Assembly (NCBI GenBank): GCA_022777205.1
Contig: JALFGP010000129.1
Location: forward strand, 1 to 37,144
Length of the DNA stretch: 37,144 nucleotides
Reading direction: 5' to 3'
Source: Rikenellaceae bacterium
GTDB taxonomy: Bacteria > Bacteroidota > Bacteroidia > Bacteroidales > UBA932
In this document: positions 21,435 through 30,095 of the stretch, one piece after another
How positions within the stretch are numbered: position 1 is the first letter of the stretch
Layout: the number at the start of each line of letters is the position of its first letter
Made by a program: the position numbers and the translations under genes
The notes under the pieces: model-generated
Database searches by the model: none
What the model saw: the letters and a program-made list of their open reading frames with translations, nothing else
What the model was told of the DNA's origin: nothing

Positions 21435-23240
21435 CTAAGCTATTTGATTTCTTATATATAATTTCAAGTCAACACCGAATGAATCGTCGTCCCGGTAATC
21501 TATCCACCCTGCAAGTATGCGGGAGGCATCAGTGGATGCCATCGAAGCTTCGAGTATTTCGTCGCATACGCCTCCATCCTCCGCAATGAAGAGAGAGGTC
21601 TCGCCAGTGAAACCGTTGCGTATGGCTATTTCTCCGGTCAGAATGTTCGGCAGGGTGTAGAGGAATACTGACGGGCTGGGATAATAATTGCCGGGGTCAC
21701 TGATGGTGGCTATATGTTCCCTGTCCGAGGCTATGGATGAATTTCTGTTGAAAATCAGGACATCCGTGGAGGTCAGTTCGGAAGCCTCAGCCCGTTCTGC
21801 TTTTCCGGTTTCAGCCGTCCGGAAGTCTTGCAGCAGGAGTTCCGATGCCACAAAGGCAAGGCGGCAGAGTCCGTCCATCTTGTAGAACTTGGGATAATCG
21901 CCTATATGCTGTTTGTAGAGGGAGATAAGAGCAGGCTTGCCCGGAGTGTCAAAACTTTGGCTGATGCCGTCCAACTCGAGTCCTGCCGGGGTTATGCGCA
22001 CCTTGTGCCCTATAGTCCAAGAGTTTGTCCCGGACCCATTGACTCCTTCGGCACTATGGGCATCCGCTCGTGCAATCAACTCATTATCAGCCGGTTCCCG
22101 GGAATAGAGCAAGGCTCCGTTGCAGCCTCCGAAGCCTGAAATCATTTTCAGGAAAGCCTTGCGGTCAGTTTGCAGTTCTTCCGGGACTATGGTCACCTTT
22201 CCTCCCACACCGATTTCCTCAAATCCCCGGTTTGCAGGTATCACTCCGTCTTCAAGGCAGCGCATAAGCAGCACTGTTTCAAGCACTCCGGCAGCTCCGA
22301 GGGTGTGTCCGTAATAGCCTTTGAGGGCGGAAAGCGGAACCCCGGAAAGCCCGGCACGCTCTATGGCCCTGCTTTCCATCTGGTCGTTGAACATCGTGGC
22401 TGTGCCGTGGACTCCGATTGCAGCCAGTTTTTCTGCAGGGAAGCCTGAGAGGGCGGAGACTATGGCGCGGAAGCAACCTTCTCCGGACGGGGACGGAGCA
22501 CTCAGATGGTAGGCATCATTGGTGAGGGCTCCGCTGAGGAGATACCAGCGGTCTTTTTCATCTGCCGTCATTCCCCGCTCCGACCGGGAATCCCTTACCG
22601 CCGTGCAGGAGCGGCCGAGTATGATGGTTGCGGCAGCTTCTCCGAGGTTGAGCCCCATTCTCTCGATGTCAAAAGGGCGGCAGGGCTGCGGTGACAGGGC
22701 TTTGAACGAGCTGAAACCGGCCACCACAAAAGGACTTATGGAGTCGGCCCCGCAGACTATAGCCGTGTCGTATTTTCCTGTTTCAATGAGCCGGGCTGCC
22801 AGAATCTGAGCCGCAACCCCTGAGATGCAAGCATTGCTCACCACCACAGGTTCTGTTACCATACCGAAGTGCCGGGCGACCTTCCTTGCCGCTGCAGCCG
22901 GAGCGAGGTACTGATGAGAGCCGCCTCCCTGTTCCAGACCTTCCACATCGGCCTTGGTGGTGCTCAGGATGAAAATGCATTTTGGGGATTCGGGGTCCAC
23001 TCCGGAAGAAGAAAGGGCATCTGAAACGGAAGAAATGACCATAGACTCAAAACGGCTGAATCCTTCAAGGACAAATCCGTCATCCATAAGCGAGGCCACC
23101 GGTCGGTCGGGAATTCCCCTCCATCCGCTGTCGTCCCCACGAAGGCGCAGAGCCGATTCCCCGGCCCTCACAGCCCGGTAATTCTGCTCCAGATCCGCCC
23201 CTAAAGGCGAAAAAATATTCCTTCCGAGTACCTCTATCAT
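21435..23240 (-). CDS. Long beta-ketoacyl-ACP synthase with a C-terminal extension (1)
   Basis: A 601-residue protein. The ketosynthase half has cysteine in SNACISGVAAQ, histidine in GVHGTATMFND and the lysine-histidine pair in LKGYYGHTLG, so the triad is complete and it is not a plain chain-length factor. The C-terminal 200 residues include FLYTLPNILTGEIAIRNGF and ILAGWIDYRDDD, again resembling a shortened ketosynthase-like domain. It starts two bases before the thioesterase stop. The two long ketosynthases probably form the elongation heterodimer, with one C-terminal domain each. Confidence 0.8.
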   Translation of the reverse strand: MIEVLGRNIFSPLGADLEQNYRAVRAGESALRLRGDDSGWRGIPDRPVASLMDDGFVLEGFSRFESMVISSVSDALSSSGVDPESPKCIFILSTTKADVEGLEQGGGSHQYLAPAAAARKVARHFGMVTEPVVVSNACISGVAAQILAARLIETGKYDTAIVCGADSISPFVVAGFSSFKALSPQPCRPFDIERMGLNLGEAAATIILGRSCTAVRDSRSERGMTADEKDRWYLLSGALTNDAYHLSAPSPSGEGCFRAIVSALSGFPAEKLAAIGVHGTATMFNDQMESRAIERAGLSGVPLSALKGYYGHTLGAAGVLETVLLMRCLEDGVIPANRGFEEIGVGGKVTIVPEELQTDRKAFLKMISGFGGCNGALLYSREPADNELIARADAHSAEGVNGSGTNSWTIGHKVRITPAGLELDGISQSFDTPGKPALISLYKQHIGDYPKFYKMDGLCRLAFVASELLLQDFRTAETGKAERAEASELTSTDVLIFNRNSSIASDREHIATISDPGNYYPSPSVFLYTLPNILTGEIAIRNGFTGETSLFIAEDGGVCDEILEASMASTDASRILAGWIDYRDDDSFGVDLKLYIRNQIA

Positions 23241-23242
23241 CT

Positions 23243-23668
23243 TTATTCAGTCAACCCCATTTGCCGTTTCCATTGAGTGTAAAAGTCCGGACTGAACCAC
23301 ATCAGTTTATAGTCCCTGTCCATAAACACCTGCACCGTCCTGGCGGTAAGAAACACATCCCCGCTCTCCTTGTCGTACAGTTTGTAGTCAAAGATGACTT
23401 TCGCGGCATCCGTGGGCACATACTCAATACGTATGACCGGCCTCATCCCGAAGCGTACCGGCCTCTTGTAATCCACGTCCATCTTCACTATGGGCACAAA
23501 CACATTCTCCTTGATATAGAGCGCATAAGACAGCCCGAACTCCGCCCCGAATGCCTCCCTGGCATCCTCCAGATAAAGCGGATAGTTCCCGTGCCAGACT
23601 ACTCCCATCATATCCACCTCGCTGAAGCGGATTTCCAGTTCCTTTTCGACCACCAGTTCCCTTGACAT
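23243..23668 (-). CDS. Hotdog-fold acyl thioesterase (4HBT family)
   Basis: A 141-residue protein of the 4-hydroxybenzoyl-CoA thioesterase/YbgC group: FSEVDMMGVVWHGNYPLYLEDAR near the N-terminus holds the family's acid residue and the HGNY signature. It ends two bases before the next gene and starts four bases after the dehydratase. It could release the finished chain from ACP or recycle wrongly loaded carriers. Cytoplasmic. Confidence 0.8.
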   Translation of the reverse strand: MSRELVVEKELEIRFSEVDMMGVVWHGNYPLYLEDAREAFGAEFGLSYALYIKENVFVPIVKMDVDYKRPVRFGMRPVIRIEYVPTDAAKVIFDYKLYDKESGDVFLTARTVQVFMDRDYKLMWFSPDFYTQWKRQMGLTE

Positions 23669-23672
23669 AAGC

Positions 23673-24125
23673 CTATTCCTCCACCTGTCTTACAGCCAGC
23701 TTTATTTCCGCCTCGGCAATCACCTCGCCCCTGCAAGTCACTTGAGCATTGGCAAGAGTCATCCCGAACACATCCTGAAGTATGTCCACCCGGGTAGTGA
23801 CCATCTCCCCCACCGGAGCAAGCGAATGTACCACATAATTGCGCACCGCCCCTATGAAACCCACCTGCACATCCTTGTGGAGCACATATTTGTTATAGAA
23901 CCCCACCCTGGCAGCACAAGTCTGGGCAATATTCTCCATCATCCCCGATGCAGAAAAATGCCCGTCGTCCACGAAGATATTGTCCTCACGGATAAGAGTT
24001 TCCGTAACGGACGAGTCTGCATCAAAGGCTATGAGACTGCCCACCATCACAAAAGGTTCCTGCTGAGGCAGCACCGTGTGCAAGTCTATGGACCTCAAAT
24101 ATTCTTCACTGAACTGCTGTTCCAT
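23673..24125 (-). CDS. 3-hydroxyacyl-ACP dehydratase-like protein (first)
   Basis: A 150-residue hotdog protein. LPQQEPFVMV near residue 20 matches the FabZ N-terminal motif, and the catalytic histidine lies in GHFSASGMMENIAQT, where the acid glutamate (MMEN) is also present. The HFPGxPxxPG text is altered, as in dehydratase-like proteins of aryl-polyene clusters. The start at 24125 lies two bases beyond the preceding stop; a frame from 24158 would run into that gene. Expected to form the conjugated double bonds after ketoreduction. Confidence 0.75.
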   Translation of the reverse strand: MEQQFSEEYLRSIDLHTVLPQQEPFVMVGSLIAFDADSSVTETLIREDNIFVDDGHFSASGMMENIAQTCAARVGFYNKYVLHKDVQVGFIGAVRNYVVHSLAPVGEMVTTRVDILQDVFGMTLANAQVTCRGEVIAEAEIKLAVRQVEE

Positions 24126-24127
24126 AA

Positions 24128-25003
24128 TCAATTCCAAAAATCGTAAAAATTGAACCACTGATGCGGGTATGCCCTGAGCATTTTCTCCAATTCGGCCACA
24201 TAAGCTCCGGACAACTGCCTGATTTGTTCTTTGCGGCTGGCCTGCTTGTCGTATTCAAGCGGGGTGACAAATATTCTGTAGCTCACCCATCCGGTCTTCA
24301 TCACATTGATTGCCAGCACATCCAGTCCCCGCATTGTGGCCACGCTAAACGGCCCCTGAGGAAACTCCGCCTTGCGTCCGAAAAAATCGAGAGTGATATG
24401 TCTCGCTCCTCCCATAAACCTGTCGGCTGCAAAACTCACCACCTCTCCCCTGTTCAGAGCCTCGTCGATTTCGAAAAGGTAGGCCATATCCGGCAGCATC
24501 CTTATCATATGGATATTGGTCCGGCCGAACATATTGCCGCGATTCTCCATAACCTGAACTCCCTCGCCTCCGTAAAGCACTGGGTTGATGCATTTGTCCT
24601 TGCACACGAGTGTATAGCCCGCAATCTCGTAATTGCCTATGTGTGAGCTCAATTGTATGAACCCTTCAGGCCTTGCGGCATATTCCTGATACTTCTCGTC
24701 GCCCACGACTTCGACCTTGAATTTCCGGCCCGCGAACATCGCGAACTTGTCGATTATGACCTCTGCAAAGAGGCAATGGTTGGCATAGACTCCCCAGAGG
24801 GATTTCCACCAGCCGAAGCCCAGCACCTTGCGGTAGAAGAACCACGAAGTCTTGCGGCTGTGATTGACCGCAATGCACACCGGCACCACGAAAATGTAGG
24901 CGAAGACATACAGAAAGCGTACGTCCATAAAACGCAAAGAATGGATGAGCCACCGCAGCAGCCATCCATCGCCGTAAGTCTTGCCAGCCCACTGCTGAGC
25001 CAT
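24128..25003 (-). CDS. LpxL/HtrB-like acyltransferase
   Basis: A 291-residue member of the lipid A biosynthesis acyltransferase (LPLAT) family. It has an N-terminal membrane stretch (FLYVFAYIFVVPVCIAV), LSSHIGNYEIAGY as the HxxxxD/E catalytic site, and FAADRFMGGARHI, then FPQGPFSVA as the later substrate motifs. It sits at the inner membrane facing the cytoplasm. In this cluster it may attach the polyene acyl chain to a lipid. It lies five bases after the ACP gene. Confidence 0.8.
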   Translation of the reverse strand: MAQQWAGKTYGDGWLLRWLIHSLRFMDVRFLYVFAYIFVVPVCIAVNHSRKTSWFFYRKVLGFGWWKSLWGVYANHCLFAEVIIDKFAMFAGRKFKVEVVGDEKYQEYAARPEGFIQLSSHIGNYEIAGYTLVCKDKCINPVLYGGEGVQVMENRGNMFGRTNIHMIRMLPDMAYLFEIDEALNRGEVVSFAADRFMGGARHITLDFFGRKAEFPQGPFSVATMRGLDVLAINVMKTGWVSYRIFVTPLEYDKQASRKEQIRQLSGAYVAELEKMLRAYPHQWFNFYDFWN

Positions 25004-25008
25004 AGGAC

Positions 25009-25251
25009 TCAGTTGACCTTGGTTTCGATGTAGTCGCAGAATTTGGAGTAGGTGTCCACACCCTTCATCTCCTCCGGCTTGATTTTGAACCCGAAGTTTC
25101 TCTCAACAATTACGACTATATCCACAAAATCCAGGCTGTCAATGCCCAAATCCTCCTTCAAAAGCGCATCAGGAGTAATTTTTTCCTCATCAATTTCCAA
25201 ATCTTCAATGAGGAAATTCCTCACTTTTTCTTCAATTTCGTTACGATTCAT
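25009..25251 (-). CDS. Acyl carrier protein (first of the operon)
   Basis: An 80-residue ACP with the phosphopantetheine serine in LGIDSLDFVDIVVIVE, an acidic helix II and a NFGFKIKPEEMKGV stretch. It follows the ketosynthase start by two bases. Of the three ACPs, it is the closest to the FabG/FabF end of the operon. Confidence 0.85.
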   Translation of the reverse strand: MNRNEIEEKVRNFLIEDLEIDEEKITPDALLKEDLGIDSLDFVDIVVIVERNFGFKIKPEEMKGVDTYSKFCDYIETKVN

Positions 25252-25253
25252 AT

Positions 25254-26477
25254 TTATTCAAATTTTCTGATTACAAGCGCGCTGTTGGTACCTCCGAAAC
25301 CGAAGGAATTGCTCAACACAAGTTTCACTTCCGTGTCCACAGTCTGACGGGCGAGATTCAGTTTTCCGCTCACCTCGTCGCAATTTTCAAGATTTATGTT
25401 GGGAGCCACAAAATTGTGCTGCATCATTATGAGCGAATACACGACCTCACTTGCCCCGGCCATCCAGCACTCGTGTCCGGTCATACTCTTGGTGCTGCTT
25501 ATCAAGGCTTTGGTTCCGTGGAAGAGTTTGTCTATGGCTGTGGCCTCCACCATATCGCCCTGACGGGTGCTGGTGGCGTGGGCATTGATATAATCTATAT
25601 CAGAAGGCTCCACTCCGGCGTCGTCCATTGCCCTGCGCATAGCCCTGACACAACCGTCATCGCTTGGCTGACTTATGCCCTGGGTGCCGTTGGAAGAGAA
25701 TCCGTAACCCTGCACCTCAGCAATGATATGCGCTCCTCGAGCCACGGCGTGGTCGTAATCCTCAAGCACGAGAGCCGCCCCTCCGCCGCTGGGAACCAGT
25801 CCGTCCCTGTCCCTGTCGAAAGGCCGGCTGGCTTTTGCAGGCTCCGCCATATTCTTGGAGAAGGCCCCGAGCGCATCGAAGGAAGCCATACAGTAGAAAT
25901 TGGTCTCCTGTCCGCCTCCGCAAAGCACCATATCCTGAAGCCCCTGTTTGATGAGCATATAGCCCAGGCCTATGGAATGGCTGCCGCTGGCACAGGCCGC
26001 ACTCACGCTGAAGTTCACTCCCTTGAGGTGGAAGATGGTGCTGAGATTCATATTGATGGTGGAGTTCATAGACTGGAAGATATAGGACTGTCCGAGCAGC
26101 TCGGTGTCGTGTTTCTCCTCCATAAGTTTGGCCGTCTCAATGACCGGCTTTGCGGATGAGTCGTTGCCGAAAATGCATCCCACTTCGTTGTTCAGAAGAT
26201 ATTCTTCGTCCACTCCAGCCATCTCGAAAGCCTGGCGTCCTGCCATATAGGCATATTCCGCCTCCTCCGACATACCCCTGCGCAGGTGCCTGTCTATCAA
26301 GCCCTTGAGCTGAGGTTTGGGCACTATGCCCGTGAGACCGGACTGATAGCCGTAGCGCAGTCTCTCCTCTTCTATGCCTATTCCGGATTTTCCGTTGTAG
26401 AGGGATTCTTTGACCTCCTCAATGCTGGTGCCTATGCAGGACCAGATTCCCATTCCTGTTATTACGACTCTACGCAT
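25254..26477 (-). CDS. FabF/FabB-type beta-ketoacyl-ACP synthase
   Basis: A 407-residue ketosynthase without extra domains. The active cysteine is in SAACASGSHSIG, the first histidine in NAHATSTRQGD, and the lysine-histidine pair in STKSMTGHE. The start at 26477 (MRRVVITGMG) fits the family; a longer frame to 26567 has no family match. It would act in early chain extension, or as the classic partner of the pair of long ketosynthases. The stop lies two bases before the ACP gene. Confidence 0.85.
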   Translation of the reverse strand: MRRVVITGMGIWSCIGTSIEEVKESLYNGKSGIGIEEERLRYGYQSGLTGIVPKPQLKGLIDRHLRRGMSEEAEYAYMAGRQAFEMAGVDEEYLLNNEVGCIFGNDSSAKPVIETAKLMEEKHDTELLGQSYIFQSMNSTINMNLSTIFHLKGVNFSVSAACASGSHSIGLGYMLIKQGLQDMVLCGGGQETNFYCMASFDALGAFSKNMAEPAKASRPFDRDRDGLVPSGGGAALVLEDYDHAVARGAHIIAEVQGYGFSSNGTQGISQPSDDGCVRAMRRAMDDAGVEPSDIDYINAHATSTRQGDMVEATAIDKLFHGTKALISSTKSMTGHECWMAGASEVVYSLIMMQHNFVAPNINLENCDEVSGKLNLARQTVDTEVKLVLSNSFGFGGTNSALVIRKFE

Positions 26478-26503
26478 ATTCCTTTGCTTAAAGACCAACT
26501 TTG

Positions 26504-27232
26504 TCAATACAGCCCTCCGTTGATGCTGATTACCTCTCCCGTGATATAGGAGGCATTGTCCGAACACAGGAAACCCACCAGTTCAGCCACTTCTTCCGGC
26601 TTGCCGAAACGCTTCATCGGCACCATTTCCTTGAGCTGATCCTGGGGAAGGTCCTTTGTCATATCCGTTTCTATGAAACCGGGTGCCACGGCATTGACAG
26701 TCACATTTCTCGGTGCAACTTCCTGAGCCAGAGCCTTGGTGGCCCCGATAAGCCCGGCCTTTGCAGCACTGTAGTTGGTCTGTCCCGCCATTCCCTTGAG
26801 TCCGGAGAGCGAAGACATATTGACTATCCTTCCGCCGTGCCTGCGCATCATCATTTTCGGAAGAAGCCTGCGGGTGACATAGAAGAAGCCGTTGAGAGTG
26901 GTGTCCAGAACAGCATGCCAGTCCGCATCCGGAGTCATAAACATAAGACCGTCACGGCGGATTCCGGCATTGTTGACCAGATAGGCTATGTAATCGTCGG
27001 GATGAGCCTGCTCCCAGGCGTCAATGGCAGCCACAGCCTGTTCCTGACAGGCCACGTCGAAAGGCATAAGTTCAGCCTCCCCGCCTGCTGCGGCAATTTC
27101 ATCAAGGACCTGCTGTGCAGCCTCTCTGTTGGACTGATAATTTATCAATACAGGAATCTGCATCTTCGCAAGTCTCAGACACACAGCCCTTCCGAGCCCC
27201 CTGGAACCTCCTGTCACCAAAGCATATTTCAT
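26504..27232 (-). CDS. 3-oxoacyl-ACP reductase (FabG-like)
   Basis: A 242-residue short-chain dehydrogenase. The cofactor motif is TGGSRGLGRA at the start, LVNNAGIRRDG follows, and the catalytic tyrosine-lysine pair is in YSAAKAG. MKYALVTGG at 27232 is the obvious start; the longer frame crosses the promoter. It reduces the keto group after each elongation step and is the first gene after the operon promoter. Confidence 0.9.
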   Translation of the reverse strand: MKYALVTGGSRGLGRAVCLRLAKMQIPVLINYQSNREAAQQVLDEIAAAGGEAELMPFDVACQEQAVAAIDAWEQAHPDDYIAYLVNNAGIRRDGLMFMTPDADWHAVLDTTLNGFFYVTRRLLPKMMMRRHGGRIVNMSSLSGLKGMAGQTNYSAAKAGLIGATKALAQEVAPRNVTVNAVAPGFIETDMTKDLPQDQLKEMVPMKRFGKPEEVAELVGFLCSDNASYITGEVISINGGLY

Positions 27233-27249
27233 AAAACACAAATTTGGCG

Positions 27250-27257
27250 CGAAGATA
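27250..27257 (-). promoter_or_regulatory. Promoter of the polyene-like operon (TATCTTCG)
   Basis: Minus-strand TATCTTCG, a common variant of TAnnTTTG, lies 18 bases before the FabG start. T-rich sequence lies upstream. No other strong promoter is seen before most of the operon, so a single long transcript is likely. Confidence 0.55.
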
Positions 27258-27295
27258 CAAAAAAGCTTTGACTTAGTAATATGAAAAAAAATTTT

Positions 27296-27303
27296 TAACT
27301 TTG
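27296..27303 (+). promoter_or_regulatory. Promoter element (TAACTTTG) of the AAA-ATPase gene
   Basis: TAACTTTG fits TAnnTTTG, 38 bases before the ATG at 27341 and diverging from the operon promoter. A TTTG at 27267-27270 is a weak, rather distant -33 candidate. Confidence 0.5.
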
Positions 27304-27340
27304 TTCCAAATGTAAAATTGTATTCAGAAGCCCGAGGAAT

Positions 27341-28882
27341 ATGCTGTACCCTATTGGAATTCAAAGTTTCGAAATAATCCGAAAGGAAGGATATGCCTAC
27401 ATTGACAAGACAGAGCATATCTGGAGACTTGCCACAACCGGCAAATACTATTTCCTCAGCCGTCCGCGCCGCTTTGGCAAAAGCCTTCTGATTTCTACCC
27501 TTGAAGCATATTTCAAAGGCAAAAAGGAATTGTTCAAAGGGCTGAAAATTTACGGGAAGGAAAAGGATTGGTGCGAATATCCTGTTCTCAGACTTGACTT
27601 CAGCGGTGCGAGTTATACCACCCCGGAGGTTCTCGAAGCTAAAATCAGGGCATTTCTTACAAACTGTGAAAAACTTTATTCAATTGAAAGCACTGAGACG
27701 ATATCCAGTATAAGATTTGATTCCCTAATAGGAAAAATCAACCAGAAGACAGGGCTTCCGGTGGTGATTCTCATAGACGAATACGACAAACCGGTTTTGG
27801 ACAACCTTTCGGATGACAAATCTGCAGAAACTATGAGAAACATTCTGCAAGGGTTTTATAGCGTCATCAAATCCAGAAACGATTGCATCAAGTTTGCCTT
27901 CCTGACCGGTGTTTCAAAACTCGGAAAAATGAGCATCTTCAGTGCACTCAACAGTCCTGAAGACATTTCTATGAGCATTGACAATGCAGACATCTGCGGA
28001 ATTACTGAAAGGGAATTGAAGGAAGTTTTTTCCGACAGTGTGGAAATTATGGCGCAAGCCAATGGAATAAGCACAGAAGATTGCTTCCGCAAACTTGCCG
28101 GAATGTATGACGGATACCGATTCCATCCACAAGCAAGCGGTGTTTACAATCCTTTCAGTCTTCTGCGTTCTCTCAAGAGTAGGGAGTTTGGGGAATATTG
28201 GTTTGAGACAGGTACTCCGAGTTTCCTTATAAGATTCATTCAGAAAGGCGACTATCTGATGGAAGATATAACGTCCAACGGAGTTCCTCTATCCAAACTG
28301 TCCGGAGCCAACTACGAAAAACCTGATGCAATCACCCTGATGTACCAAACAGGCTACCTGACAATCAAAGGATACGATGACAGGTTCAAACTATATTTTC
28401 TCGGATATCCGAATGAGGAAGTGGAACACGGTTTCCTTCAGTCTTTGAGCCAATACTATCTCCCGGTTATGGAAACCCGTGGCGAACTCTCAGTCTATCG
28501 TTTTGTAAACGATATAGAAGCCGGAAACGTGGAAGGCCTGATGAAACGACTTACAGCACTCTTTGCTTCATCTGACTATCAGATAAAAGGAGATATTGAA
28601 GCAATCTTCGAGAATTCATTAGCAACTCTTTTCCGCCTGATGGGACAACAAGTGACGACCGAGTTGCATACCAGCAACGGCAGGATAGACGTTATGATGG
28701 AAACTTCACGATTCGTTTACATCATTGAACTGAAAAGGGATCAGGACGCGGAAACTGCCCTGCAGCAGATTGAGACTATGGGCTATGACCGTCCGTTCCT
28801 TGCCAAAGGAAAGACAATTTTCAAGATCGGTGTCAACTTCTCCTCCAAAACCAGATGCATCGACAGCTGGAAACTTGCTTAG
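27341..28882 (+). CDS. AAA-ATPase-like protein with a C-terminal PD-(D/E)XK nuclease domain
   Basis: A 513-residue protein of the AAA-ATPase_like (PF09820, formerly DUF1703) plus PDDEXK_9 type. The N-terminus reads IGIQSFEIIRKEGYAYIDKT, then LSRPRRFGKSLLIS as the Walker A-like loop (about residues 38-51) and IDEYDKPV as Walker B. Near the end, GRIDVMMET and IIELKRDQD form the nuclease-like site. The family occurs in many copies per genome in Bacteroidota, with unknown role. It reads away from the polyene operon and is probably not part of it. It looks intact. Confidence 0.85.
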   Translation: MLYPIGIQSFEIIRKEGYAYIDKTEHIWRLATTGKYYFLSRPRRFGKSLLISTLEAYFKGKKELFKGLKIYGKEKDWCEYPVLRLDFSGASYTTPEVLEAKIRAFLTNCEKLYSIESTETISSIRFDSLIGKINQKTGLPVVILIDEYDKPVLDNLSDDKSAETMRNILQGFYSVIKSRNDCIKFAFLTGVSKLGKMSIFSALNSPEDISMSIDNADICGITERELKEVFSDSVEIMAQANGISTEDCFRKLAGMYDGYRFHPQASGVYNPFSLLRSLKSREFGEYWFETGTPSFLIRFIQKGDYLMEDITSNGVPLSKLSGANYEKPDAITLMYQTGYLTIKGYDDRFKLYFLGYPNEEVEHGFLQSLSQYYLPVMETRGELSVYRFVNDIEAGNVEGLMKRLTALFASSDYQIKGDIEAIFENSLATLFRLMGQQVTTELHTSNGRIDVMMETSRFVYIIELKRDQDAETALQQIETMGYDRPFLAKGKTIFKIGVNFSSKTRCIDSWKLA

Positions 28883-28896
28883 CATCATTGCCGGGC

Positions 28897-29547
28897 TCAC
28901 AGGCCCAGAGTCTGAATAATCTTGGGAATAAGCCGGTCGAGGATGAACTCCTCTTCCATAAAATGAGTACCGGGATAAGTGGAGAAGGTGTTTCCGAAAT
29001 GCCTTCTCCAACTTTTTATGCTCACTATGCCGCTGCGGCGGTAGTGGTCGAAGTCGCCGAAAAAGGCGAAGAAGAAGTCGGGGCTGCCTTGGCGGGGAGA
29101 GTTGGCGAGGGCCAGACGGCGGTAACGGCGATATTTGCGCAGTGTGCGGAAAGTGAAATGCAGGCTCTGGCGGTCTCCTTCGCGGGGCTTGTAGATGCGG
29201 TCCAGCCAGGATGTGACTCCGGGAATCATCGCAGCCCAAGAGAGATAGCCCAAGTAAAGGGGTGCATTCAGGGAAGGCGAAACGAGTATGTGCGGGACTC
29301 CCTTCAGGCGGATGGCGTGGCAGGCTCCGAGAGATTCCCCCACCACAAGCGAGGGCTTCAATTCCTCCATCCAGGAGTCAATCTGGCTGCGGGCCACATC
29401 CGGGTCGAAGGAATAGGTGCGCACCACGACCTTTACCGGGGCGGAGGTGTATTCGCAAAGGTGCTGATTCAAAACGGACGGGATGCGGCTGTCACCTCCG
29501 CCTCCCATCCCGTGGATATAGAGTATTATAAGTTCTTTTCCGTCCAT
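28897..29547 (-). CDS. Small alpha/beta hydrolase (YqiA-like)
   Basis: A 216-residue protein. IILYIHGMGGGGDS carries the oxyanion region, VGESLGACHAI the nucleophile (GESLG), and GTHFMEEE the histidine at the end. Size and layout fit the YqiA/UPF0227 group of esterases. The ATG at 29547 is used; the next in-frame codon upstream is TTG. It converges with the AAA-ATPase gene, 14 bases apart with no clear terminator between. Substrate unknown. Confidence 0.65.
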   Translation of the reverse strand: MDGKELIILYIHGMGGGGDSRIPSVLNQHLCEYTSAPVKVVVRTYSFDPDVARSQIDSWMEELKPSLVVGESLGACHAIRLKGVPHILVSPSLNAPLYLGYLSWAAMIPGVTSWLDRIYKPREGDRQSLHFTFRTLRKYRRYRRLALANSPRQGSPDFFFAFFGDFDHYRRSGIVSIKSWRRHFGNTFSTYPGTHFMEEEFILDRLIPKIIQTLGL

Positions 29548-29583
29548 CAAAACCGTCGGTCAAACTCCCGGGTTTTCAACATT

Positions 29584-29618
29584 AGTAATATGAAAATAAT
29601 AAGTTGCGTCATATTACT
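29584..29618 (-). terminator. AT-rich hairpin at the end of the ECF sigma module
   Basis: AGTAATATGA (29584-29593) pairs perfectly with TCATATTACT (29609-29618), the latter touching the stop codon of the last DUF4252 gene. Low G+C content makes it weak. The same TTAGTAATATGAAAA occurs at 27273. Confidence 0.35.
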
Positions 29619-30094
29619 TATTTGATAAGGGCATTGAAATCTTCCACCGGCATATCTGCAACTATCGAGATATAGGTTGCCGAGTCGTTCTCAAGCTCCA
29701 GCATTATGAACTGTTTTATCAATTCCCCTTCCTGCCTTACGTACATCCTCACCTTCTCATCCTTCTCGACCACTTCCATAAGCAGTGCCAATTGTCCTTT
29801 CTGAAGCAGTGCCTCAACGTCGGAAGTAAGTTCCTTCACCAATGGAGTATCCTCTGCCTCAATGATATACATACCATCAAAAGTCTTGATGATACGCTCG
29901 AAATGCACATCCCTGTCATCGGCGAGTTCCACCTCCGGGAGCTTCTGCATAAGCTTGAACATAGCCGGGGATATATAAACGGAAGAGACTCCCGGCTTGC
30001 CGCTGTATTTTTTGTAAAGGCTGTTGTCGCTGCTCTGAGCGAGACTTGTCACGGCTATCACAGCTGCCGCAAGCATTAATATAAATCGTTTCAT
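29618..30094 (-). CDS. DUF4252 family secreted protein (second)
   Basis: A 158-residue protein with a signal peptide (MKRFILMLAAAVIAVTSLA) and a DUF4252-like body: YKKYSGKPGVSSVYISPAMF, LMQKLPEVE and ESELVKEL-like segments around IKTFDGMYII. The start at 30094 is used; the longer frame from 30163 overlaps the membrane protein gene. It follows that gene with one base between. DUF4252 proteins are periplasmic or membrane-attached with no known activity and are regularly linked to ECF sigma factors. Confidence 0.75.
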   Translation of the reverse strand: MKRFILMLAAAVIAVTSLAQSSDNSLYKKYSGKPGVSSVYISPAMFKLMQKLPEVELADDRDVHFERIIKTFDGMYIIEAEDTPLVKELTSDVEALLQKGQLALLMEVVEKDEKVRMYVRQEGELIKQFIMLELENDSATYISIVADMPVEDFNALIK

Positions 30095-30095
30095 A

